Shown: positions 55,189-63,088 of the stretch, in pieces
How positions within the stretch are numbered: the first letter of the stretch is position 1
How the letters are laid out: each line of letters opens with the position of its first letter
NCBI RefSeq assembly: GCF_039531695.1
Contig: NZ_BAAAQN010000012.1
Location: 62,001-126,000, forward strand
DNA: 64,000 nucleotides
Reading direction: 5' to 3'
From: Catenulispora yoronensis
Lineage (GTDB): Bacteria; Actinomycetota; Actinomycetes; Streptomycetales; Catenulisporaceae
Made by a program: the position numbers and the translations under genes
Notes under the pieces: generated by a model
What the model was told of the DNA's origin: nothing
The model's database searches: none
What the model saw: only the letters and a program-made list of their open reading frames with translations

Positions 55189-55680
55189 TTGGAAGCCAGG
55201 GAAGAGTTCACGGAGTACGCGGCCGCCTCGGCCAAGCGGCTCCGCGACATCGCCTATCTCATGTGCCGGGATTGGCACCAGGCTCAAGACCTGACCCAGG
55301 CGGCGTTGGCGAAGGTGTACGTGGCCTGGCCGCGCATCTCCCGGCGCGAGAGCGTCGATGCCTATGCCCGGCAGGTCCTGCTCCGCGAGTTCCTCAGCGG
55401 GCGGCGGCGGCTCAGCTCCACCGAGCGGCCGATCGCCGAGGTGCCGGAGCGGGTCGGCCGGGAGGACCAGGCCGATCTGCGGCTGACGCTGCTCGACGCG
55501 CTGGCGACGCTCTCGCCGAACCAGCGCGCGGCCTTGGTCCTGCGGTACTGGGAGGACCGCAGCGTCGAGCACGTCGCCGAGATCATGCGCACCTCGCCCG
55601 GCTCGGTAAAGAGCCTGTGCTTCCGGGGACTCCAAGTGCTGCGCGCGCAGCTCGGAACGGAGTTCCTGGCCGACCGGTGA
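55189..55680 (+). CDS. SigE-family ECF-type RNA polymerase sigma factor
   Basis: The 163-residue protein has region 2 (FTEYAAASAKRLRDIAYLMCRDWHQAQDLTQAALAKVYVAW, about residues 6-46) and region 4 (LSPNQRAALVLRYWEDRSVEHVAEIMRTSPGSVKSLCFRGLQVLR, about 110-155) of ECF sigma factors, with the SigE-family pattern common in actinomycetes. GGGGGA supports the TTG at 55189; a GTG at 55141 would add 16 residues without a ribosome site. The next gene encodes a membrane protein likely to act with it. Confidence 0.9.
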   Translation: MEAREEFTEYAAASAKRLRDIAYLMCRDWHQAQDLTQAALAKVYVAWPRISRRESVDAYARQVLLREFLSGRRRLSSTERPIAEVPERVGREDQADLRLTLLDALATLSPNQRAALVLRYWEDRSVEHVAEIMRTSPGSVKSLCFRGLQVLRAQLGTEFLADR

Positions 55681-55756
55681 GCTCCGGTCCGGCGTCCTTC
55701 GAGCTCGGGCGCCGGCCGGCTCACCGTCCCACCGACGCAGATCACTTATTCGTCTC

Positions 55757-56719
55757 ATGGAGGACCAGATGCAGGAAGAGGACTTCCGCGCCCGGCTGGA
55801 CGCGGAACTCGACGCGGAGCTCGGACCGCCGATCGGCACGCTGGTGGCCGCCGCGACGGCGGCCGGCGAGCGGCGGCGGCGCCGTCGCACGATCGTCCAG
55901 CTCACGGCGGGCACCGCCGGGGTGGCCGCGGTCGCGGTCGGCGCGGTGTTCGCGGCCGGGCATGTCGGCTCGGGCCCCGGCGCGCCGGCGGCGGTCGGCC
56001 CGGGAGTGGGCGCGGTGGCCGCGCCGAGGACCACTGCGCCGCCGACTCCGGCTGTCACGCCGACCACGCCGACCACGTCCCCGGCCACGCCGGCCACGGA
56101 GACGTCGACGCCCCTGCCGGGCACCAGCACCTCCGGACAGCTGCCCACCGAGTACGAATCGTCGGAGATCGGCGATCTGCCGCCGGTGCCCTCGGGCCAG
56201 GCCCGCACCACCGCGCAGTCGATGCTTCTGCTGCTGGAGCAGAACGTCACCAGGGTCGGCGGCCCGGGCGACTTCAGCCACACGTTCGGCTACGCGCCCA
56301 CCGGGAACCCCGGGGAGGCGCAGAAGACCATGTTCCTCGGCGACCTCTACTGGAACCACACCACCATCTCGGTCAGCTACACGCTGCCCCCGAAGAAGCA
56401 GGCCGACCCGAAGAAGAAGGTGCCGCCGGGCGGCGACGTCTTCCGGTGGGACACGCCGGGGGTCACCGGCACGTCCGAGGTGAAGCTGGCCAAGTCCGCG
56501 CGCGGTGTCGAGCTGACCCGGACCGACGGCTCGCGGGTGATGGTCCTGGAGACCAACGGTCCGGGGAACGGCCTGGCCGGGCCCGACCGCGCCGACCTGC
56601 CGCTGACCAGCGACCAGTTGCTGTCCATCGCGCGGGACTCGCGCTGGGAGGCGTCGATGGGCGCGGACTTCGTGGCGCAGGCGCAGACCGCGATCGAGCT
56701 CGAATCCACGCCCTACTAG
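55757..56719 (+). CDS. Single-pass membrane protein, possible regulator of the sigma factor
   Basis: The 320-residue protein has an acidic N-terminal cytoplasmic part (~1-35), a basic RRRRRR stop and one TM helix (about 46-68). A Pro/Thr-rich linker (~75-130) leads to an extracytoplasmic domain (~140-320) with tyrosines and aromatic strands (LGDLYWNHTTISVSYTL). This layout is typical of proteins cotranscribed with SigE-type sigma genes. There is no anti-sigma zinc motif, so an inhibitory role is inferred from context only. Confidence 0.75.
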   Translation: MEDQMQEEDFRARLDAELDAELGPPIGTLVAAATAAGERRRRRRTIVQLTAGTAGVAAVAVGAVFAAGHVGSGPGAPAAVGPGVGAVAAPRTTAPPTPAVTPTTPTTSPATPATETSTPLPGTSTSGQLPTEYESSEIGDLPPVPSGQARTTAQSMLLLLEQNVTRVGGPGDFSHTFGYAPTGNPGEAQKTMFLGDLYWNHTTISVSYTLPPKKQADPKKKVPPGGDVFRWDTPGVTGTSEVKLAKSARGVELTRTDGSRVMVLETNGPGNGLAGPDRADLPLTSDQLLSIARDSRWEASMGADFVAQAQTAIELESTPY

Positions 56720-56771
56720 CACCCCGTTCGACCTGATGGCCGGGCGCCGCGACCCCGGAAGGGGTCGGAAG

Positions 56772-56807
56772 GGGGTGTCCCCGGGACCGCCGTCCCGGGG
56801 ACACCCC
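56772..56807. terminator. Bidirectional terminator
   Basis: GGGGTGTCCCCGGGAC and GTCCCGGGGACACCCC form a perfect 16-bp stem with a 4-nt loop between convergent genes. Confidence 0.9.
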
Positions 56808-56816
56808 GCCGGTGCG

Positions 56817-57389
56817 TCAGCGGCTCTTGCGCAAAGCGGTGAACCCGAACTCCATCGCCACCGGGGACGGCTGGCGGACCAGGGTGGTGGAGCGCGGGCG
56901 GCGCGCCACCCGGGTCTCGCCCTCGGTCTCGCCGCTCTCGCCGGAGTCGATCACGCGGTCGAAGTCGATGCGGCGGGCCTCGGGGATCTCCTCGCGCAGC
57001 ACGCGCGCGATGTCGGGCCAAATGCCGGCGCGCTGCCAGTCGCGCAGCCGGCGCCAGCAGGTCATGCCGCTGCCGTACTCCAGCTCCTGGGGCAGCTTCT
57101 CGAAGCCGATGCGGCGGCCCAGCACCACCAGGATGCCGTTGAGCACGGCCCGGTCGTCCAGCGGCTTGCGGCCGGGGTTGCGGCGGCGGCGCGGGCGCTC
57201 GGGAAGCAGGGCGCTGATCCGCTCCCAGGCCCGGTCGGTCACCACCGGGTCCGGATGCCCGGTCCGGCGCAGCCGGGGCAGCGGCGTGTTGGCGCTGGTG
57301 GTGGCCGGGTCGCGGCGGGGGGCCGGGACGCCGAGCAGGACCGCGCTGTGTACGTCGGGCGGGTCGATGCGCGGTGGGGTGTGGGGCAC
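56817..57389 (-). pseudogene. IS5-type transposase N-terminal domain (DUF4096), truncated
   Basis: The 190-residue frame contains the helical DUF4096 domain of IS5-family transposases: VTDRAWERISALLPE, GRKPLDDRAVLNGILVVLGRRIGFEKLPQELEYGSGMTCWRRLRDWQRAGIWPDI (about residues 50-125, by region). The DDE catalytic domain is absent; after IDFDRVID the frame runs into an Arg/Ser-rich 40-residue tail. No terminal inverted repeats or target duplication are visible. The frame is intact and flanked by a clean terminator, so a domesticated DNA-binding protein is possible instead of decay. The GTG at 57389 has no ribosome site. Confidence 0.75.
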
Positions 57390-57676
57390 GTATCGCCCAA
57401 CGCGGTCGAAACAGCAGACGTCACGCTTTCGGGTCGGTTGTCACCCATTGGAGGCAGACGTGCGCGACGCGTAGCGTTAGTGTGGGCCCTGGGTTGCCGC
57501 GGTGGGATGGCTGGCGCTTATACGCCGAAAGGACTAGGTGGGGACTAGATCGGCATGGTTCGGCAACCTTACGGGTCCGGGTTTCGTCAGAATGTTGAGT
57601 GCGGGGTGCGATCGGGGGTAGCCGGGGGCTGCTCTGCAAGCCGGTACGACGACTCTCTTCTTGGGGGGAACCGCAA
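57390..57676. other. 287-bp divergent intergenic region
   Basis: No gene is visible. GGTTGCC and GGCAACC (about 57493 and 57562) form a widely spaced inverted repeat, and GGGGGGAACC near the end is the ribosome site of the next gene. No clear promoter hexamers are seen. Confidence 0.4.
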
Positions 57677-58648
57677 GTGGGAACGAACGGACGCCATGCC
57701 GCCGAGGCGCGCAGGAGCTGGCCGGAGGGGGATCCGGTCGCGGTGGCGATGGTGGGTCTGCTCGATGTGGAGCTGCGCCGCCGGGGCTGCGCCTGGTCGA
57801 TCGTGGAAGAAGGGCTGATCGAGGTCTACGGGCCGCACCGGGGGCGGTGGCCGCTGGCCGCGCTCAAGCGGCGGATGGAGGTCGCCGAGAAGGCGGACTG
57901 GCCGGAGCTGGTCGAGGAGCTGGTGCTGGCCCGGGTGGACCCGACCGGGTTCTACGCCTCGTCGGTGTCCGCCACCGGCGACCACGACTCGGAGTGGGCC
58001 TCGGTCCGGGGCCGGATCCGGGCCCGGCTGTTCGGCGGCGAGGACGCCGATTCGGCGGCGCTGGCCGGGATAGAGCACCGGTTCTGCGCCGAGGGCCTGG
58101 TGGAGGTGCTGGAGCTGGTGCCGCCGTCGCCGCTGCGCGATCCGCTGGGCGCCGGCGTGCGCTGGTACCGGCCCGAGGAGGGCCCGGTGGCCTACGGCGA
58201 CCTGGCCCGGTGGAAGGTGACGGCGCGCGAGGCGTACCGCACGGCACGGGAGAACGTGCGGCGCGAAGGGCTGCTGGAGACCCGGCGGCTGGAGGCGGAC
58301 GGCGTCGGGATCACGGTGGTGCGCGGCGGCTCCGGCTATGTGCCGACGCACTCCTTCTGGCTGCCCGACTACGTGCCCGTCGACAGCAACGGCGCGCTGG
58401 TGGTGATACCGAATCGGGGACTGTTCGCGGCGCACCCGGTCCGGGGTCCGGAGGCGGTGCCGGCCGCCGGGGGCCTGCTGCGGCTGGCCCGGCGGCAGTA
58501 CGAGTCCGGGGTCGGTCCGGTGAGCGACCAGCTGTTCTGGTGGCGGGACGGGGTGCTGTACCGGCAGGGCTCGCAGCGCGGCGCGGACGGGATCCGGTTC
58601 GAGCCGACGCAGGAGCTGGCCGACGTGCTCAGGGCGCTGGCGCGGTAG
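57677..58648 (+). CDS. Conserved actinomycete protein, DUF1444/YtpQ-like
   Basis: The 323-residue soluble protein lacks signal or TM segments. The segment TAREAYRTARENVRREGLL, followed by a region ending YVPTHSFWLPDYVPVDSNGALVVIPNRGLFAAHPV, recalls the DUF1444 (YtpQ) core pattern of a helix, a variable loop and a V-hIPNR strand. The similarity is by eye only. GGGGGGAACC before the GTG at 57677 sets the start. The 3' end overlaps the convergent SURF1 gene by 20 nt. Function unknown. Confidence 0.7.
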   Translation: MGTNGRHAAEARRSWPEGDPVAVAMVGLLDVELRRRGCAWSIVEEGLIEVYGPHRGRWPLAALKRRMEVAEKADWPELVEELVLARVDPTGFYASSVSATGDHDSEWASVRGRIRARLFGGEDADSAALAGIEHRFCAEGLVEVLELVPPSPLRDPLGAGVRWYRPEEGPVAYGDLARWKVTAREAYRTARENVRREGLLETRRLEADGVGITVVRGGSGYVPTHSFWLPDYVPVDSNGALVVIPNRGLFAAHPVRGPEAVPAAGGLLRLARRQYESGVGPVSDQLFWWRDGVLYRQGSQRGADGIRFEPTQELADVLRALAR

Positions 58649-59570
58649 CGGGCGCGGTGGCGGTGGCCGGGTCCGGGGCGTTGGCGTTGGCCCGGTCTGG
58701 GTCCGGGTCCGGAGCGTTCGCGTCGGCGGGCTGCGCGGCGGGCTTCGTGGTCGGCTCGGCGGGCTCGTCCGACTCGTCGAGTTCATCGAGTTCGTCGTCC
58801 TCGGCGGCCTCGGCCGCCTCGCGGACCCGGTGCTGGGCCTCGCGCCGGATGATCGTCACCCAACCGCCGATCGCGATCAGGCAGAACAGCCACCACTGGA
58901 ACCAGTACGACAAATACGGTCCCTCGTCGAGCGAGGGCTTGTCGATCGGCGTGATCCGCGCGGCGTCGGCCGGCTGCGAAGTGATCACCTCGGTGTAGCC
59001 GCCGCGCAGCGTCAGGCCGGTCTTGGCGGCCAGCGAGTCGGTGTTGACCAGGCTGATCTGGCCGGCCGGCAGCCCGGAGGTGACGTCGCGGATGCCGGTG
59101 TTGCCCTTGGTCTCGGACTGCTGGAGCCGCCCGGTGAGCGCCACCCGGCCGGCCGGCGGCGCCGGGATGGCCGGCGACTGCTGCTGGTCGGCGCTGTCGG
59201 TCGGGATCCAGCCCCGGTTCACCAGCACCGAGGTGCCGTCGGACAACGTCAGCGGCGTGATGATCCAGAACCCGGGATTGCCGTTGACCTGGTGGTTGCG
59301 GGCCAGGAACTGGTGTCCGGGATCGTAGACGCCGGCCAGCGTGACCTGCTTCCAGCGGCTGGTCCGGACCACCGGGGCCCCGACCGCGTCGACCCCCTCG
59401 ATCGGGACCGGCGCGGCGTCCATGGCGGTCCTGATGACCGCGTTCTCCGCCTTCCGCTCGTGGTAGCGGCCCCGCTGCCACATCCCCAGGCCGATGAAGG
59501 CGGGGATGAGGACCAGCCAGATCAGCACATGAAGGCGGACCCAGCGCCACGAGAAGACGAAACGGTACAC
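58629..59570 (-). CDS. SURF1-family cytochrome oxidase assembly protein
   Basis: The 313-residue protein has two TM helices (about 12-30 and 225-245) around an outer SURF1 domain: GMWQRGRYHERKAEN, WKQVTLAGVYDPGHQFLARNHQVNGNPGFWIITPL and LVNRGWIP. The family aids heme A insertion into cytochrome oxidase, linking it to ctaA/ctaB in this window. The last ~60 residues are an acidic then Ala/Pro/Asp low-complexity tail not needed for the fold. The GTG at 59570 follows a -10 box by 6 nt. Confidence 0.92.
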   Translation of the reverse strand: MYRFVFSWRWVRLHVLIWLVLIPAFIGLGMWQRGRYHERKAENAVIRTAMDAAPVPIEGVDAVGAPVVRTSRWKQVTLAGVYDPGHQFLARNHQVNGNPGFWIITPLTLSDGTSVLVNRGWIPTDSADQQQSPAIPAPPAGRVALTGRLQQSETKGNTGIRDVTSGLPAGQISLVNTDSLAAKTGLTLRGGYTEVITSQPADAARITPIDKPSLDEGPYLSYWFQWWLFCLIAIGGWVTIIRREAQHRVREAAEAAEDDELDELDESDEPAEPTTKPAAQPADANAPDPDPDRANANAPDPATATAPATAPAP

Positions 59571-59576
59571 GCGCCG

Positions 59577-59582
59577 ACGTTA
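59577..59582 (-). promoter_or_regulatory. -10 box of the SURF1 gene, predicted leaderless GTG
   Basis: On the minus strand TAACGT is followed by 6 nt and the GTG at 59570, without a ribosome site. Confidence 0.5.
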
Positions 59583-59663
59583 CCCGACCCCCGCGCGGCG
59601 TCCGGCGCCAGGTCGTACTAATCGCCTCGGCCCCGATGGGCGGCCCCGGCCCCGTCGGCGGTC

Positions 59664-60677
59664 TCAGCCCCGCCTGAGCCCGGTGACGATGCCGAGCACC
59701 ACCACCGCCACCCCGGCGAGCTGCGCCGCGCCCGGCGTGCCGACGCCGAGGACCGCGCTGGCCGCGCAGGCCGACACCGGCACCGCGCCGATCAGCAGAC
59801 CCGCGCGCTGCGGGCCCAGGCCGCTGAGCGCCCGGTACCAGAGCAGGAAGGCGCCGACGGTGAGCGGGAGCGCGAGGTAGAACAGCGCCGCGGCCTCGGC
59901 GGCCGTGGGCATCCGCACCATCGCGGTGCCGTCCGTGGCCAGGCCCGCGATCAGCAGGGCCGGGACGGCGATGACGCAGAGGTAGGCGGAGACCCGCAGC
60001 TCCCCGAACTTCGGCAGCAGCGGGACCGCGAGCAGCGAGAACAGCGACTCGCAGGCCAGCACCAGCACGGCGAACACCAGGCCGATCGCGCTGCCGTGTC
60101 CGAAGCCCTGCACCATCGCGCTGCCCGCGACCACCAGCCCGGCCGCGCCGAGGACCGCGCCGCGCCGCATCCGCTGGCCGGACCGGGTGACCAGCGGTCC
60201 GGCGATCGCCAGCACCAGCGGGGAACAGGCGACGACGCTGCCGAGGGTGGCGGCGTCGGTGTGCCGGAGCGCGGCCAGCACGAAGATGTTGAACAGGACC
60301 AGCCCGGCCGCCGAGAGCATGGCCAGCTGGAGCCACTCGCGGGCGGTCGGGCGGATCCGGGGCAGATTGCGGCGACGGACTATGAGGGCGAAGACCGCGG
60401 AGGCGAGCATGTAGCGCAGCGCCTGGCCGCCGAGCACCGGGTAGTCGGTCAGGCGGGCGCTCACCGCGGTGGAGGCGCCGAGGATCGACATGCCCAGGGC
60501 GCCTTCGAGGACGTGGCGGGCGCTGCGGGGCCGGGCTGCGGAGTTGGCGGCGGTGCCAGTGGCGGGGTCCGCCGTGATGGCCGCCGCGATGTCCGCCGTG
60601 ATGGCCGTGGCCGGGGAGGTGGTGGGCACGAGGGACAAGCCGGCCGCCAGTGCACCCTCTTCCGTGATCGTCGACAT
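59664..60677 (-). CDS. EamA-family (DMT) transporter
   Basis: The 337-residue protein has ten predicted TM helices in two EamA repeats (about 55-185 and 200-335), with the repeated LGSVVACSPLVLAIAGPL and GLLIGAVPVSACAASAVLG motifs. A ~50-residue Ala/Thr tail precedes TM1. DMT proteins export metabolites or amino acids. It diverges from a MocR regulator over three copies of a 9-bp motif and is probably its target. Confidence 0.9.
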   Translation of the reverse strand: MSTITEEGALAAGLSLVPTTSPATAITADIAAAITADPATGTAANSAARPRSARHVLEGALGMSILGASTAVSARLTDYPVLGGQALRYMLASAVFALIVRRRNLPRIRPTAREWLQLAMLSAAGLVLFNIFVLAALRHTDAATLGSVVACSPLVLAIAGPLVTRSGQRMRRGAVLGAAGLVVAGSAMVQGFGHGSAIGLVFAVLVLACESLFSLLAVPLLPKFGELRVSAYLCVIAVPALLIAGLATDGTAMVRMPTAAEAAALFYLALPLTVGAFLLWYRALSGLGPQRAGLLIGAVPVSACAASAVLGVGTPGAAQLAGVAVVVLGIVTGLRRG

Positions 60678-60683
60678 GCTGCG

Positions 60684-60689
60684 AGGCTA
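60684..60689 (-). promoter_or_regulatory. -10 box of the EamA gene, predicted leaderless
   Basis: On the minus strand TAGCCT is followed by 6 nt and the ATG at 60677. A TTACTC 17 nt upstream could be the -35; it lies between the MocR-type motif copies. Confidence 0.55.
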
Positions 60690-60694
60690 AGCTT

Positions 60695-60746
60695 GGATTG
60701 GTCCGTGAGTAAGGACCAATCGATAGCGTGCTTAGGGGACCAATCC
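60695..60746. promoter_or_regulatory. Three-copy GGACCAATC operator for the MocR regulator
   Basis: GGATTGGTCC (60695-60704) is inverted relative to GGACCAATC (60713-60721) and GGACCAATCC (60737-60746). The two direct copies are 24 bp apart, and the last abuts the MocR start codon. The arrangement of an inverted plus a direct repeat is typical of MocR/PdxR operators and covers both divergent promoters. Confidence 0.7.
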
Positions 60747-62120
60747 ATGGCCGAGATCCTGGTGGCACTGGACCGCGCGGCGGGCCGGCTGGTCGAGCAG
60801 CTGGTCGCCGGGCTGCGCGACGGCATCCGCGCGGGCCGGATCGCCGGCGGCACCGTGCTGCCGCCGAGCCGCCAGCTCGCCGCGGAGCTGCGGCTCTCGC
60901 GCGGCATCGTCGTCGAGGCCTACCAGCAGCTGGTGGCCGAGGGCTACCTGCTCAGCCGGCCCGGGGCCGGGACCTGGGTGGCGGGCGGCCACGCGGTGGC
61001 GGACACCCCGCCCGCCCCGGAGGCCGAGCAGCCGGCCGTGCCGGACTTCGACCTCACCCCCGGCCGTCCGGACCTGGCCGCCTTCCCGCGCACGGCGTGG
61101 GTGGCGGCGCTCCGCCGGGTGCTCAGCGACCTGCCGCACTCCGACCTCGGCTACGGCGACCCCGGCGGCGTCCCGCGCTTCCGTGAGGAGATCGCCGCGT
61201 ATCTGCGGCGGGTCCGGGCCGCCGACGCCACGCCCGACCGCGTGGTCGCCGTCAACGGCTCGGCGCACGGCCTGGCACTGGGCCTCCAAGCGCTCTACGA
61301 ACGCGGCCACCGGGTGCTGGCGGTCGAGGACCCGTCGGCCGACCGGCCGCGCGGGATGATGGCGGCCTCCGGAATGCGGCTCATCGGCGTGCCGGTCGAC
61401 GAGTCCGGACTCGTCGTCTCCGAGCTGCGGCGCACCGACGCGACCGTGGTGTTCGCCGGACCCGCGCACCAGTACCCGACCGGCGTGGTGCTGGCGCCGG
61501 CCCGCCGCGCCGAGCTGATCGCCTGGGCGCGCGCCGTGGACGGGATGATCCTGGAGGACGACTACGACGCCGAGTTCCGCTACGACCGCGACCCGGTCGG
61601 CTGCCTCCAGGGCATGGCGCCGGACCGGGTGCTGTATCTGGGCACGACCAGCAAGTCCCTCGCGCCGTCGCTGCGCCTGGGGTGGGCGGTGGCGCCGCCG
61701 GAGCTGGGCGCGCGGATGCGGGGGCTCCGCCAGGACAGCGACCTCGGCGGTTCGGTCCTGGACCACCTCGCCATGGCGCACCTGATCGCCGAGGGCGCCT
61801 ACGACCGCCACCTGCGTACCATCCGCCGCCGGTACCGCCAGCGGCGTGACGCGCTGTTGGGCGGGTTGGCCGAGGAGTTGCCGGGATGGAAGGTGCGCGG
61901 CGTGGCGGCGGGCCTGCACGTGCTGGTCGACCTGCCGGAGGGCAGCGACGAGGACGCGCTGTCGGCCGCCGCCGAGGCCCGGGGCGTGCGGGTGCAGCCG
62001 CTCGGGCCGCTGCGGTTCGCCCCGGGGCCGCCGGGACTCGTGCTGGGATACGCGGGACTGGCCCCGGGGCGCCTGGTGGAGGCGGCGCGGCGGTTGGGAG
62101 CGGCGGCGGGGGAGTGTTAG
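60747..62120 (+). CDS. MocR/PdxR-type regulator (GntR HTH fused to aminotransferase-like domain)
   Basis: The 457-residue protein has a GntR winged helix (~1-75: RAGRIAGGTVLPPSRQLAAELRLSRGIVVEAYQQLVAEGYL region) and a fold-type I PLP domain (~110-450) with LILEDDYDAEFRYDRDPVG-like sequence and the PLP lysine Lys303 in LGTTSKSLAPSLRLGW. MocR proteins sense PLP or amino compounds. AGGGGA lies 8 nt before the ATG at 60747. It likely controls itself and the EamA transporter. The stop overlaps the convergent SDR gene by 4 nt. Confidence 0.94.
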   Translation: MAEILVALDRAAGRLVEQLVAGLRDGIRAGRIAGGTVLPPSRQLAAELRLSRGIVVEAYQQLVAEGYLLSRPGAGTWVAGGHAVADTPPAPEAEQPAVPDFDLTPGRPDLAAFPRTAWVAALRRVLSDLPHSDLGYGDPGGVPRFREEIAAYLRRVRAADATPDRVVAVNGSAHGLALGLQALYERGHRVLAVEDPSADRPRGMMAASGMRLIGVPVDESGLVVSELRRTDATVVFAGPAHQYPTGVVLAPARRAELIAWARAVDGMILEDDYDAEFRYDRDPVGCLQGMAPDRVLYLGTTSKSLAPSLRLGWAVAPPELGARMRGLRQDSDLGGSVLDHLAMAHLIAEGAYDRHLRTIRRRYRQRRDALLGGLAEELPGWKVRGVAAGLHVLVDLPEGSDEDALSAAAEARGVRVQPLGPLRFAPGPPGLVLGYAGLAPGRLVEAARRLGAAAGEC

Positions 62121-63088
62121 ACCGGTGGTCCGGTCGGGAGGGGGTTGTCGGCTGGGAGCGGGTTGCCGGCCGGGGGCGAGCTGTCTCGTCGAGGCCTTGC
62201 AGTCTTCGCCGGGAAGGGGCCGCGCAGCGCCTCAGTGGCCTGCCAGAGGCGCTCGGCAGCCTCCCGGTCGTGGGCGTGCGGCGACGGCGCCACGGGCCGG
62301 CTGCGGTTGTAGTACTCGCCGTTGCGGACCGCCGGGGCCGTGGCGAGCTCGGTGAGCGGTTCGCCGCCCTTCGCCGGTGAGGAGAGCATCCAGCGGGTCG
62401 CGGTGCTCAGCAGCCAGAATCCGGGGCGGTGCATGGAGCGCACCAGGCGGGTGCGGACCATGCCCGGATGCACCGCGACCGTCTCGAAGGCCGGGAGGCG
62501 GCGGTGGAATTCGAGGGTGAACAGCAGGTTCGCGAGCTTGGAGCGGCTGTAGGCGAGGTAGGTGCTGTAGCCGCGGTTCGACTGCAGGTCGTCGAAGTCG
62601 AGGCGGACGTCGCCGGCCCCGAACAGCGGGGCGCGGTGGCCCTCGGAGTTGGTGTTGACGACGCGGCCGGCCCCGCGCGCGAGCAGCGGCAGCAGGAGCG
62701 CGGTCATGGTGAAAGGGGCCAGGTGGTGCACGGCGAAGTTCAGCTCCATGCCCTCGGCGGTCAGGGTCCGTCGGGGGACCATGACCCCGGCGTTGTTGAC
62801 GAGGGTGTCGACGGCGTCGGTCTCGTCCCGGATGCGGCTGACGACGGCTTCGATGCCCGCGCGGGTGGAGACGTCTCCGGCGAGGAAGGCCGGAGGGCGG
62901 GTCGCGGGTGAGGCCGGCGTTCGGCTGCTGATCTGCTGCACCAGGCTCGCGCCGCGTCGTGCGTCCCGGCCGACGAGGATCAGCCGGTGCCCGGCGGCGG
63001 CCAGCTGGAGCGCGCTGGCCCGGCCGAGGCCCGAGGTGGCGCCGACGAACACGATGGTGCGTGGGGTGGAGGTGGCGAGCGGCTTCAT
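62117..63088 (-). CDS. Short-chain dehydrogenase/reductase (SDR), downstream member of a pair
   Basis: The 323-residue protein has the Rossmann motif VGATSGLGRA, NNAGVMVP, a catalytic Tyr/Lys in YLAYSRSKLANL and HPGMVRTRL. The extended C-terminus (~40 residues, Pro-rich repeats of NPLP) is outside the fold. It resembles retinol dehydrogenase-type SDRs of the WW-domain oxidoreductase group. Its ATG overlaps the upstream SDR stop (ATGA), so both are cotranslated. Confidence 0.92.
   Translation of the reverse strand: MKPLATSTPRTIVFVGATSGLGRASALQLAAAGHRLILVGRDARRGASLVQQISSRTPASPATRPPAFLAGDVSTRAGIEAVVSRIRDETDAVDTLVNNAGVMVPRRTLTAEGMELNFAVHHLAPFTMTALLLPLLARGAGRVVNTNSEGHRAPLFGAGDVRLDFDDLQSNRGYSTYLAYSRSKLANLLFTLEFHRRLPAFETVAVHPGMVRTRLVRSMHRPGFWLLSTATRWMLSSPAKGGEPLTELATAPAVRNGEYYNRSRPVAPSPHAHDREAAERLWQATEALRGPFPAKTARPRRDSSPPAGNPLPADNPLPTGPPV

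Noticed and set aside
56720..57676. Complete insertion sequence around the transposase-like frame
   Set aside because: No terminal inverted repeats, no target-site duplication and no DDE domain.
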